This document shows positions 18,713 to 28,508 of a DNA stretch of 64,000 nt, piece by piece. The first letter of the stretch is position 1; each line of letters opens with the position of its first letter. The position numbers and the translations under genes were made by a program. The DNA comes from Azospirillum brasilense. GTDB lineage: Bacteria > Pseudomonadota > Alphaproteobacteria > Azospirillales > Azospirillaceae. The notes below the pieces were generated by a model that searched no databases, was not told where the DNA came from, and saw nothing but the letters and a program-made list of their open reading frames with translations. The stretch spans positions 186,001 to 250,000 of the forward strand of contig NZ_QOKV01000006.1 of NCBI RefSeq assembly GCF_008365405.1. Direction: 5' to 3'.

Positions 18713-19433
18713 CGTCGGGCCTTTCAAGCATCGTGGTTGAATTCGCGGGCGGTGTTGCTGGCCCCATGCCTGCACTTGCCGCCTCCGTGAGATCAAGGTC
18801 AGTCCAGTCTGGTTAATGTGGCGTTAAACCCCTGTTTGATACCCCCTTTTTGCGCACATTTGCGGCCAATTTTTGTTCCTACTCCTATCGATAGGTCGGA
18901 TTTCGAACTAATTTGCCTATTTGGAGGTTAGGTGGGAGGGTGCCGATCGCCTCAAATACCCATACTTCCCTTTGGCTTATCCTCTGACGGGAAAAGCGCG
19001 GGGAGGCCTTGCGCACGGCGCGTGGCACCGCGCGCCCTTGGGCGCGAAAACCGGCGGCTGGGAAGGGAAAAGGAAAGGGCGAAAAAGAGCCCCAAAAACA
19101 ATCGGCGGCAGAGCCACCCGGGTATGGCCCCACCGCCGGTCAGCCGGACGGGCAACAGTATCGGTAAGATGAGAGCGCCGCACAGGCGTCTCACGGGATG
19201 TTGCCGCTTGAACTCCAGCCTTCTATCCGACCGTCGTTACCGCCGGTCGGCGCTGTGCGTACAATGCTTTTCGAGCATCAACCTTCACGCCAATGATCCT
19301 GCGCCTGTCTGGCGCCGTCGTCAAGACCGCTTCGACTGCGAAATGGGCTGGATTACCCAGATGGCGATACTTCCGAAGGCGGCCCACTCACGCGCGCGAA
19401 GGGGGTGTCCTCCCCATCGGCGCACCGACGCTT
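18713..19433. other. Long intergenic region with AT-rich patch and palindrome
   Basis: About 720 bases without a supported gene. The part next to the lipoprotein gene (18800-18930) is AT-richer and includes the perfect 12-base palindrome CCTATCGATAGG (18884-18895); it probably holds the promoter of the minus-strand operon. The rest is GC- and purine-rich, with several hairpins around 19015-19060, and lies downstream of the orphan gene ending at 19434. A small RNA cannot be excluded. Confidence 0.4.
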
Positions 19434-20843
19434 CTACGCGAGCAGATTGACCGAACCGGCGAGGGCCGGCATCCCCAAATCCATCCCACCCAGAGCCGAT
19501 ACGCTGTCGACCGAAGGCGTGATCGCGGCATCCTCGCCGGTGCCTTCCGGATCGCCGGAAATGTTGTCCGTGCCGTCCGGGTCGGTCATGGCCTCCACAA
19601 AGTCCTTCAGCGTCGTACTGGACCCGAAGGCCGCCTGACGCAGTTCGTTGACGTTGTCCTGCGCCTCCTCGACGATCTTGTCGTAATCCTTGAAGGACTC
19701 CCGCCGGGCCTTGCGCCGCTCTTCGGCCTGATCCAGTTCGTTGGCGGCCTTCGCCTCGGCGATGATCGACTTCGCCTCGGCGAGCACGACTTCCACCCGG
19801 CGCCCGAACTCGTCAGCCTCGCGATAGCGCGACATCTTCAGATCGTTGTCGGCCATCATCCGCTGGATGAAATTGCGCATCCTGTCGCCCTGCGGGGCAT
19901 TGGGAGCGGCGTTCAGGCTGGGCGCCATGTCCTTCATCCACCGCTCAAGGTCGCTCCCCTGCCCTTCCATGGCTCCTGCGTTGGCCTTTTCTTCGGCCTC
20001 TGCCCTTTCCTTTTCTTCGTCCGTCTTCTCTGTGGCGGTCTTGCCCTCTTCAGACGGTTTGCCATCCGACACCACGCCTTGAGCGTTGGCCTGCCCGGCC
20101 AGACCAGCAGCCTCCGCTGCCACCGCCTCGGCGGACAGCGCCTCGCCATCGTCCGCCGCTGCTTCGCCCGCCGCCATGCCCGCCGCCGTGGCGGCGCCCT
20201 CTGCGGCCGCGTCATCGACCGGTAGCGGCGAGGGCTGCGCGGCCGCGGCCGGCGGCGCCCCTGCGGCGAAAGCACCATCCGCAGGCGCGCCGTCCTCACG
20301 GATGGTCATCGTCACATCGACGGCGATCTCCGTCTGAACGACGGTGACGGAGGTGCGGGTGATCGTCCGCTCGATGGTGATGCCACCAATGGACGGCGCT
20401 CCCGCCCCACCGGGAAGCCCCATCTCCGCAGCGGCGGCCACGCCGGCGCCATACTCCTTCGCCGCCCGTCCCGCCTGCTTGGCGAGGATCGCGGCCTCCC
20501 GCGCCAGTTGCACCAGCTTTTCCCGGTCGCCCTGGTTGTGGCGCATCATCATCTTGAGTTCGGCGATCTTGCGTTCGACCTCCTCCAGCCGTTGCGCGGC
20601 GACAGCCTTCGGCCCCCCGACACGTTTGGCCTCCTCCAGCGCGTTGACCACGGCGGTGAAGTTCTTCTGCTGTTCCGGAGTCATGGCGAACGGCAGCTTC
20701 GCCTGTTCGGCCTTTTCGGTAAGGCGCTGCGTGGCGTCCTTACCGTCCATGGCGTCCATCGCCCGCTCCCAGTCCTTCTTGGCCTTCTGGAGCTGGAAAA
20801 GGCTGTTTTGGCCGTTGGAGAGAACCGAAAAGATGCCGTTCAC
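19434..20843 (-). CDS. Unrecognised acidic, alanine-rich protein
   Basis: A 469-residue protein with no family I recognise. The GTG start at 20843 is chosen because CGGAGGAGGGG lies 4-5 bases upstream; the frame stays open further upstream without a ribosome site. The N-terminus (NGIFSVLSNGQNSLFQLQKA) is an amphipathic helix without a signal peptide. Coiled-coil-like segments lie at about 20-170 and 330-410, separated by an Ala/Gly/Glu-rich, low-complexity region (about 210-330). The C-terminus is glycine/alanine-rich and hydrophobic (ALAGSVNLLA). That layout is reminiscent of substrates of flagellar-type or type I export, but this is speculation. It is divergent from the stress cluster at 21102. 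Confidence 0.75.
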   Translation of the reverse strand: MNGIFSVLSNGQNSLFQLQKAKKDWERAMDAMDGKDATQRLTEKAEQAKLPFAMTPEQQKNFTAVVNALEEAKRVGGPKAVAAQRLEEVERKIAELKMMMRHNQGDREKLVQLAREAAILAKQAGRAAKEYGAGVAAAAEMGLPGGAGAPSIGGITIERTITRTSVTVVQTEIAVDVTMTIREDGAPADGAFAAGAPPAAAAQPSPLPVDDAAAEGAATAAGMAAGEAAADDGEALSAEAVAAEAAGLAGQANAQGVVSDGKPSEEGKTATEKTDEEKERAEAEEKANAGAMEGQGSDLERWMKDMAPSLNAAPNAPQGDRMRNFIQRMMADNDLKMSRYREADEFGRRVEVVLAEAKSIIAEAKAANELDQAEERRKARRESFKDYDKIVEEAQDNVNELRQAAFGSSTTLKDFVEAMTDPDGTDNISGDPEGTGEDAAITPSVDSVSALGGMDLGMPALAGSVNLLA

Positions 20844-20984
20844 GACCCCCTCCTCCGGTTCATCGGAACCATCAAATTCGCGGAGAAGTTTAGCACAGTT
20901 TCGTTTCCCGTCCATTTCCGACAGCGGTGTTGGAATCGGCGCCAGCAACTCCGCGTTGCTCCGCAGGAACGCAATACACACGCC

Positions 20985-21010
20985 GGAACTCCGATGCCGA
21001 TGAGAGTGTT
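20985..21010 (+). promoter_or_regulatory. Candidate stress-type promoter of the NdiA-like cluster
   Basis: GGAAC (20985-20989), 17 bases, TGTT (21007-21010), about 90 bases upstream of the gene at 21102. One base differs from the EcfG consensus. Downstream genes are of a type often controlled by the general stress response. Confidence 0.4.
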
Positions 21011-21101
21011 TGCTTTCCGACATCGGACGCCGCAGAGCGCGGCGAATTGCCGCAGGCTGCTGCCGGGACAGACCCGCAGCCGATCCGGAGGAGGAAAACA
21101 G

Positions 21102-22082
21102 ATGGCAGACCGCGATACGTTGGGCACCGGCGAACCGAACCGCAAGTCGCCGGACCCGATGGCGAACCGTGGGGCGAACACGGGAATGGGCGGTGATCGT
21201 TCGCAGAACAAGGGTTCCTCGGACGATCTCAACCGAATGGCCGGTGAGGCCACCGATGCCGGCCGCGACACCATCGACGCCGCCCAGGGCCGCATCCGTT
21301 CGCTTCTTGAGATGCAAACGGGGCGCGCCGCCGACCAGTTGGGCAGCGTCGCCAACGCGCTGCACAAGGCCGCGGAGCAGTTGAACGAGGAGAACAACGG
21401 GACCGCCGCCCATTACGCCGGTCAGGCCGCCGACCGGGTGGAACGGGTGGCCGACATGCTCCGCAACTCCACCGTGGACGACATGGTCGGCCAGGTGGAG
21501 CGTTTCGCGCGGCGTCAGCCGGAGGTGTTCGTCGGCGCCGCCTTCGCCGTGGGCTTCCTGTTCGCCCGCTTCGTCAAAAGCTCTGGAGAACGGCGATTTC
21601 GCGGCGCGTCGTCATCGCATTTGACCGGCGGCTACAGCCGGTACGACCGTGGCCATCGTGACCATGACCATCACGATTACCGCGATTTCGGCCTGCGTGG
21701 CGCCGACCGCGCCGGGCAGGAGGCTCTCCGCACCGACCGGGACCTTGCCGGTCACAGCCGTGGCATGGCTGGCGGAAGCGCCGGCTCGGCATCCATGGAA
21801 AGCTCGATGGCGCCGCATCCAAGGTCCGGCCTGTCGTCCGGCATCGCTTCTTCCAGCATGACCTCGACCAGCCTGACGCCGGCGGGGGGCGGGATCGGCC
21901 GGAACCAGGAGAGCCCGCGTCCGCTGAACGCCGCAACCGCGGCGACGAGCGCGGCGCGCACCCGTGACGCGGCCGAATTGGTGGCTGGCACCACGCCCAC
22001 CACCACGCCCAACACCATGTCGGGCGCCACCTCCGACACCAAGCCGGTTTCCGGCACGCCGATCCAGGGGATCAAACCATGA
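21102..22082 (+). CDS. Nutrient-deprivation-induced (NdiA/YqjD-like) membrane protein
   Basis: A 326-residue protein. Residues about 40-150 form long amphipathic helices (AGRDTIDAAQGRIRSLLEMQ, VERVADMLRNSTVDD), ending in a membrane segment RQPEVFVGAAFAVGFLFARF, as in rhizobial nutrient-deprivation-induced proteins and the ElaB/YqjD group. The C-terminal half is low complexity, rich in His/Asp/Arg then Ser/Thr/Gly. The ATG follows GGAGGAGG by 7-8 bases. Its stop overlaps the start of the holin-X-like gene (ATGA), and a DUF3618 gene follows. The three resemble the E. coli yqjD-yqjE-yqjK set linked to stationary phase, and probably act at the inner membrane under stress. Confidence 0.8.
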   Translation: MADRDTLGTGEPNRKSPDPMANRGANTGMGGDRSQNKGSSDDLNRMAGEATDAGRDTIDAAQGRIRSLLEMQTGRAADQLGSVANALHKAAEQLNEENNGTAAHYAGQAADRVERVADMLRNSTVDDMVGQVERFARRQPEVFVGAAFAVGFLFARFVKSSGERRFRGASSSHLTGGYSRYDRGHRDHDHHDYRDFGLRGADRAGQEALRTDRDLAGHSRGMAGGSAGSASMESSMAPHPRSGLSSGIASSSMTSTSLTPAGGGIGRNQESPRPLNAATAATSAARTRDAAELVAGTTPTTTPNTMSGATSDTKPVSGTPIQGIKP

Positions 22083-22495
22083 GCGCTGCGGAGGACCGTT
22101 CCTACGATCCGCGGCAAGACCGACCCATCGCCGGCCTGTTCGCCGATCTGGCACGGGAGACCACAAACCTTGCCCGCACCGAGATCGAGCTGGCCAAGGC
22201 CGAGCTGACCGAAAAGGCCGGACAGGCGGCGGGCGGTGCGGCCTACGTCGTCGCCGGCGGCTTGATCGCCTTCGCGGGCGTTCTGGTCCTGCTGGCCGCG
22301 GCGGTGCTGGCCCTGTCGAAGGTGGTCGAACCCTGGCTGGCCGCCGTCATCGTCGGTGCCGTCGTGCTCGTCATCGGCGGCGTGCTGGCGATGCTCGGCA
22401 AGAAGCGGCTCAGCCCGGAGAATCTGCAGCCGCAGCGCACCATCGAGACGCTGCGGGACGACAAACGCTGGGCCCGCTCCCAGCTCGCCCGATGA
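22079..22495 (+). CDS. Holin-X/YqjE-like membrane protein (DUF1469)
   Basis: A 138-residue protein with a charged helix (NLARTEIELAKAELTEKAGQ) and two adjacent hydrophobic segments at about 52-80 and 84-106. This is the putative phage-holin 3_6 / DUF1469 layout shared with YqjE. Despite the family name there is no prophage here; the context is a chromosomal membrane-stress cluster. It overlaps the upstream gene by 4 bases and the next frame by 4 bases (ATGA). Confidence 0.85.
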   Translation: MSAAEDRSYDPRQDRPIAGLFADLARETTNLARTEIELAKAELTEKAGQAAGGAAYVVAGGLIAFAGVLVLLAAAVLALSKVVEPWLAAVIVGAVVLVIGGVLAMLGKKRLSPENLQPQRTIETLRDDKRWARSQLAR

Positions 22496-22518
22496 GCGGC
22501 CCAAGGAGCAAGGGGCCG

Positions 22519-23484
22519 ATGAACGACGGTGAGAAGGGGCGCGCAACGCCCCGCGACTACGACGCGATGCAACGGGAGATCCGCGAACGCCAAGCCCGGA
22601 TCGGCGACACGATCCAGGTCCTGAAGCGCAAGACCGCGCGGCTCGCTCCCCGTCACCTGATGGAGCAGACCATGAACCGGATGCACACCACCACCGGCGG
22701 CTACGGCGAACGCGCCCAGGACCGCTACTACGAGCCGATCCGCAACCAGACCCACCAACGGTCCCATTCGGTCGGCGAGACCATGCGCAGCAACCCGATC
22801 CCGCTCGCCATGATCGGCATCGGGCTGGGCTGGCTGGCTCTGACCGCCTCGGGCTACGACCGGCGCATCGCACGCAGCGGAGCGATGCACAACGTTCGCG
22901 ACCGCGCCGGCAGCGCCGCGCAATACGCCCGCGACACCTTCTACAGCGCCGGCGGCAGCGTGCGCGACGCCGCAAGCCACGCCTACGAGCGGGCCAGCGA
23001 TGCCGCGGGCCACGTCTACGAACGGGCAAGCGACGCCGTCGAGGAGGCCGGCGACCGCGTGCGCGGCCTGACCGACCACGCCCGCGACCGGGCTCACGAC
23101 ATGCGCCGGGACATGAGCAGCCGCGTGGACAGCCATATCGGCAATCATGGCAGCGCCAGCCACCTGCGGGCGTCGGACCGGCTGCACAGCGCGACCGGTC
23201 GATTCTGGGAGATGGTGGACGACCACCCGGTGGTGGCCGGTGTGATGGGCATCGCCCTGGGCGCCGCGCTGGGTGCCAGCATTCCGACCTCCCGCTACGA
23301 GGACCGCTGGGTCGGCGACTACGCCGACGAGGCGACCAACCGCGCCAAGGAAATGGCCCGTGACGCCATGGACCGCGGCACCCGCGCCGCCCGCGCGGCG
23401 GTCGAAGCCGCCAAGGAAGAAGTCGGCGATGCGGTGAGCGCGGCCAGCGACGCGGCTCGGGAGGAAGCGCGCAAGCCGGGCTAA
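22519..23484 (+). CDS. DUF3618 domain protein
   Basis: A 321-residue protein. The N-terminal DUF3618 region is AMQREIRERQARIGDTIQVL, with a membrane segment around NPIPLAMIGIGLGWLAL. The middle is repetitive and amphipathic, with AYERASDAAGHVYERASDAV as an internal duplication. A second membrane segment, PVVAGVMGIALGAALGAS, and a charged tail follow. The start at 22519 follows AAGGGG; ATG 22492, overlapping the previous stop, would add 9 residues. It is the last gene of the stress cluster before a strong terminator. The role is structural or membrane-associated; the biochemical function is unknown. Confidence 0.82.
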   Translation: MNDGEKGRATPRDYDAMQREIRERQARIGDTIQVLKRKTARLAPRHLMEQTMNRMHTTTGGYGERAQDRYYEPIRNQTHQRSHSVGETMRSNPIPLAMIGIGLGWLALTASGYDRRIARSGAMHNVRDRAGSAAQYARDTFYSAGGSVRDAASHAYERASDAAGHVYERASDAVEEAGDRVRGLTDHARDRAHDMRRDMSSRVDSHIGNHGSASHLRASDRLHSATGRFWEMVDDHPVVAGVMGIALGAALGASIPTSRYEDRWVGDYADEATNRAKEMARDAMDRGTRAARAAVEAAKEEVGDAVSAASDAAREEARKPG

Positions 23485-23538
23485 TCCGGTTTTGCTCACG
23501 GCTCCCCTCGGCTCCCTTCGGGTTCCACGCTGACTGCA

Positions 23539-23573
23539 CCGGCCCCGCGGCCACAACCGCGGGGCCGGTTTTT
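23539..23573 (+). terminator. Strong terminator after the stress cluster
   Basis: Perfect 12-base arms CCGGCCCCGCGG and CCGCGGGGCCGG with a 6-base loop, followed by five T residues. Confidence 0.9.
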
Positions 23574-23706
23574 CATTGTCCGACTGCAGCGCAGGGTTTC
23601 CCGCGGGTGGAGACCGTCCGCGACAGTTCGCCGCAGCGTGCGCCGCGTGCAGTCCTGCCATCCTTATACCCGAGTGTTTTTCCCGGTTATCCCGCTCCGG
23701 TTCCGC

Positions 23707-23755
23707 TTGACAAAGGTCCTATGATGGCCACTTAATCAGGACCAATTTAGTCCTG
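23707..23755 (+). promoter_or_regulatory. SUF operon promoter and probable Rrf2-type operator
   Basis: A perfect -35 box TTGACA (23707-23712) is followed after 18 bases by CTTAAT (23731-23736). Overlapping the expected transcription start is the perfect inverted repeat CAGGAC-N7-GTCCTG (23737-23755). Its GGAC...GTCC core over an A/T centre fits an autoregulatory site for the IscR/SufR-like protein encoded next. Assignment is by position and symmetry. Confidence 0.65.
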
Positions 23756-23768
23756 TATCGGGGTGGTC

Positions 23769-24251
23769 ATGATCCGGCTGAGCAAGCTGACCGACTACGC
23801 CATCGTCGTGATGAGCGAAATGGCGCGCCATGTGGGCACGGTTCACACCGTCTCCCATCTGGCGGAGCGCACGGGCGTGCCCTCCCCCACGGTCGCCAAG
23901 CTCATGAAGACGCTGACCCCGGCGGGCCTCACGACCTCGCACCGCGGCGCCGCCGGTGGTTATGCGCTCAGCCGCGCCGCCGACGCAATCTCTATCGCCG
24001 AGATCATCACGGCGCTCGACGGCCCGATCGCGCTCACCGCCTGCGTGGAGGGCGGCGACAGCCAGTGCGGCGTGCAGCGCCTGTGCCCGATGCGCGGCGG
24101 CTGGGAAAAGGTCAACAGCGCCATCCGCGGCGCGCTCGAACAGGTGACTCTGGCCGACATGATGGGACCGCCCGCCTGGGCGGAGGGCCCACCCGGCCCG
24201 CTCGACAGCATTGGAGCCGGCCCAGGTCCGGCACGGCGCGCCGCCGTCTGA
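23769..24251 (+). CDS. Rrf2-family SUF operon regulator (IscR/SufR-like)
   Basis: A 160-residue Rrf2-type winged-helix repressor: KLTDYAIVVMSEMAR, then the helix-turn-helix VPSPTVAKLMKTL and GAAGGYALSR. The cluster-ligating cysteines are in CVEGGDSQCGVQRLC (three cysteines in the usual C-x7-C-x5-C pattern). It probably senses iron-sulfur status and represses the operon it heads. ATG 23769 is chosen, with GGGGTGG just upstream. A palindrome lies 14 bases before the start. The Ala/Pro-rich C-terminal tail is typical of alphaproteobacterial members. Confidence 0.92.
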   Translation: MIRLSKLTDYAIVVMSEMARHVGTVHTVSHLAERTGVPSPTVAKLMKTLTPAGLTTSHRGAAGGYALSRAADAISIAEIITALDGPIALTACVEGGDSQCGVQRLCPMRGGWEKVNSAIRGALEQVTLADMMGPPAWAEGPPGPLDSIGAGPGPARRAAV

Positions 24252-24299
24252 CGTTTCGGCGCCTTCATCGGAAACGCTTTCAGGGAACGAGAGACAAGC

Positions 24300-25787
<1,488 letters not shown>

Positions 25788-25807
25788 TGCTCATCGCTGT
25801 TTTCACC

Positions 25808-25844
25808 CGTCACCCCCGCGAAGGCGGGGGTCCAGGAAACTCCG
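25808..25844. repeat. Palindromic repeat R1
   Basis: Core ACCCCCGC-GAAG-GCGGGGGT (25812-25831) with an AG-rich tail ending CAGGAAACTCCG. It is 33/37 identical to R4 (26307-26343) in the same orientation. Confidence 0.9.
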
Positions 25845-25864
25845 CAGGTAAGCACTTGAACGGA

Positions 25865-25893
25865 CTGGATTCCCGCCTTCGCGGGAATGACGG
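25865..25893. repeat. Palindromic repeat R2 (inverted)
   Basis: Core ATTCCCGC-CTTC-GCGGGAAT (25869-25888). Its reverse complement has the GAAG loop and flanks CCGTCA and TCCAG of R1, so R1 and R2 face each other. Confidence 0.88.
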
Positions 25894-25952
25894 ATTGGAA
25901 TGGCGGTAAAACGCAGGGTAAGTGCGGGGATGACGAAGCGAGCAGGACTGGA

Positions 25953-26246
25953 ATGGATAAGAAGTTCTACGTCTATATCCTCGCCAGCCGCCGGAACGGG
26001 ACGCTCTACGTGGGCGTGACGTCAGACCTCGCGCGACGGGTCGAAGAACACAAATCGGGAGCGGTTCCAGGGTTCACGAGCGATTACGGCGTCAAGGCCC
26101 TGGTTTACTACGAGGTCTACGACGACGCGGAAAACGCCATCCTTCGGGAGAAGCGGCTCAAGAAATGGAACCGCGAATGGAAGCTGAATTTGATCGAGAA
26201 GGACAATCCGAACTGGCGTGATCTGGCGGAGTTGCTGAATTGCTAG
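25953..26246 (+). CDS. GIY-YIG endonuclease-domain protein (UPF0213/YhbQ-like)
   Basis: A 97-residue protein that is almost entirely one GIY-YIG domain. It has YVYILASRRNGTLYVGVT (the GIY and YVG strands), ARRVEEHKSG with the conserved Arg/His, LVYYEVYDDAENAILREKRL with the catalytic Glu, and KKWNREWK. It is full length for small stand-alone members. It lies between sufB and sufC in the same direction, enclosed by four copies of a palindromic repeat, like a mobile cassette. Whether it nicks the repeats or repair intermediates is unknown. It should be transcribed with the operon unless the hairpins stop transcription. Confidence 0.9.
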   Translation: MDKKFYVYILASRRNGTLYVGVTSDLARRVEEHKSGAVPGFTSDYGVKALVYYEVYDDAENAILREKRLKKWNREWKLNLIEKDNPNWRDLAELLNC

Positions 26247-26249
26247 GTT

Positions 26250-26277
26250 CTGGTTCCCCGCCTGCGCGGGGATGACG
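26250..26277. repeat. Palindromic repeat R3 (inverted)
   Basis: Core TCCCCGC-CTGC-GCGGGGA (26255-26272), 4 bases after the GIY-YIG stop codon, same orientation as R2. Confidence 0.85.
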
Positions 26278-26306
26278 CTGATTTGAGAGCATGCGCTTCC
26301 GGGGAT

Positions 26307-26343
26307 CGTCATCCCCGCGAAGGCGGGGAACCAGAAAACTCCG
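26307..26343. repeat. Palindromic repeat R4
   Basis: Core TCCCCGC-GAAG-GCGGGGA (26312-26329), flanked by CGTCA and CCAGAAAACTCCG. With R1 it forms a near-perfect direct repeat bounding a 499-bp unit. Confidence 0.9.
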
Positions 26344-26383
26344 ATACGCCGGTGGTTGCGGACAGGAAGGAACGGAAGAAACG

Positions 26384-27136
<753 letters not shown>

Positions 27137-27138
27137 CC

Positions 27139-28494
27139 ATGGCGACGACGACCCTCACCAAGGCGCCGCGGGGCTACGACTCGGCGGCGGCCAAGCCCTT
27201 CCTGGAGCAGTTCAACCGGGTCAAGGACGGCCTGCCCGGCGGCGGCCTGTCCTGGCTGACCGACCTGCGCAGCCAGGGCCATGACCGCTTCGCCACGCTC
27301 GGCCTGCCGACCGTGAAGAACGAGTCCTGGCGCTACACCAACCTGCGCGCGCTCGACAAGCTGGCCTTCCAGCCGGCCACGGACGCCGGCGAGGCTGTCC
27401 GCTTCGACGTGCTGCCGACCGTGCGCGCGAACGGCGCGACCGGCCCGCGTCTCGTCTACGTGGACGGACGTTTCCGGGCGGAGCTGTCCTCCACCGCCGG
27501 TCTGCCGGCGGGGGTCGAACTGCTGAACCTCGCCGACGCGCTGACGCGCAAGCCCGATCTGGTCGCCGAGCATCTGGGCCGCATCGCCGGCCCCGACGAT
27601 CAGCCCCTGGTCGCGCTGAACACCGCCTTCCTGGCCGACGGGCCGGTCCTGCATGTGCCGCGCGGCGTCACGGTGGAGGAGACCATCGAACTGGTCTTCG
27701 TCTCCGTCGGTTCCGAGGCGCAGCCGACCGCCTTCCACCCGCGCGGCCTGATCGTCGCGGAGGCGGAGTCCCGCGCCGTGATCGTCGAGCATCACGTCGG
27801 CCTGGGCTCCTGCACCACCCTGTCGAACGGCGTGACCGAGGTCTTCGTCGGCGAGGGGGCGTCGGTCCACCATTACAAGGTCCAGCGCGAGCACACGGAG
27901 TCCTTCCACCTGTCGCACACCGCGGCGAAGGTGGCCGGCAAGGGCGTGTACGACAACTTCATCCTGACCATCGGCGCCAAGCTGTCGCGCAACGAGGTGA
28001 ACAGCGTCCTCGACGGCGAGGAAGGCGACACGCATGTCAGCGGCGCCTACATGGTGCGCGGCGGCCAGCATGTCGACACCACGACCTTCATCGACCATGC
28101 CAAGCCCTGCTGCACCAGCCGCGAGGTCTACAAGGGCGTGATCGACGATCAGGCCCGCGCCGTCTTCCAGGGCAAGATCATCGTGCGCCCCAACGCGCAG
28201 AAGACCGACGGCTACCAGCAGAACCGCGCGCTCCTGCTCTCCGACACCGCGGAGATCGATGCGAAGCCGGAGCTGGAGATCTACGCCGACGACGTGAAGT
28301 GCAGCCACGGCGCCACGGTGGGCGAGTTGGACGACGACCAGCTCTTCTACCTGCGCGCCCGCGGCATCGACAAGGATACGGCGCGCGGCCTGCTGATCGG
28401 CGCCTTCCTGTCCGAAGCGCTGGAGGAGATCGCCGAGGAGAGCGTCCGCGACGCCTTCCAGAGCTACGTCGCCAACTGGCAGAACGCGCGCTGA
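27139..28494 (+). CDS. sufD: Fe-S cluster assembly protein SufD
   Basis: A 451-residue partner of SufB in the SufBCD complex. Visible features are the N-terminal helical segment (ESWRYTNLRALDKLAF), the beta-helix core (GVTVEETIELVFVSVG) and the conserved C-terminal part DVKCSHGATVGELDDDQLFYLRARGI, which carries the SufD His. It starts 3 bases after sufC and ends 14 bases before sufS. Confidence 0.96.
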   Translation: MATTTLTKAPRGYDSAAAKPFLEQFNRVKDGLPGGGLSWLTDLRSQGHDRFATLGLPTVKNESWRYTNLRALDKLAFQPATDAGEAVRFDVLPTVRANGATGPRLVYVDGRFRAELSSTAGLPAGVELLNLADALTRKPDLVAEHLGRIAGPDDQPLVALNTAFLADGPVLHVPRGVTVEETIELVFVSVGSEAQPTAFHPRGLIVAEAESRAVIVEHHVGLGSCTTLSNGVTEVFVGEGASVHHYKVQREHTESFHLSHTAAKVAGKGVYDNFILTIGAKLSRNEVNSVLDGEEGDTHVSGAYMVRGGQHVDTTTFIDHAKPCCTSREVYKGVIDDQARAVFQGKIIVRPNAQKTDGYQQNRALLLSDTAEIDAKPELEIYADDVKCSHGATVGELDDDQLFYLRARGIDKDTARGLLIGAFLSEALEEIAEESVRDAFQSYVANWQNAR

Positions 28495-28508
28495 GGAGGG
28501 ACCCGGAT

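Noticed and set aside
19000..19180. Structured GC-rich stretch as a known small RNA
   Set aside because: Several hairpins can be drawn, but none matches a class I know, and no promoter/terminator pair brackets it.
22079..22495. Holin-like gene as evidence of prophage
   Set aside because: The family name is historical; neighbours are chromosomal stress-membrane genes and no phage structural, lysis or integrase gene is present.
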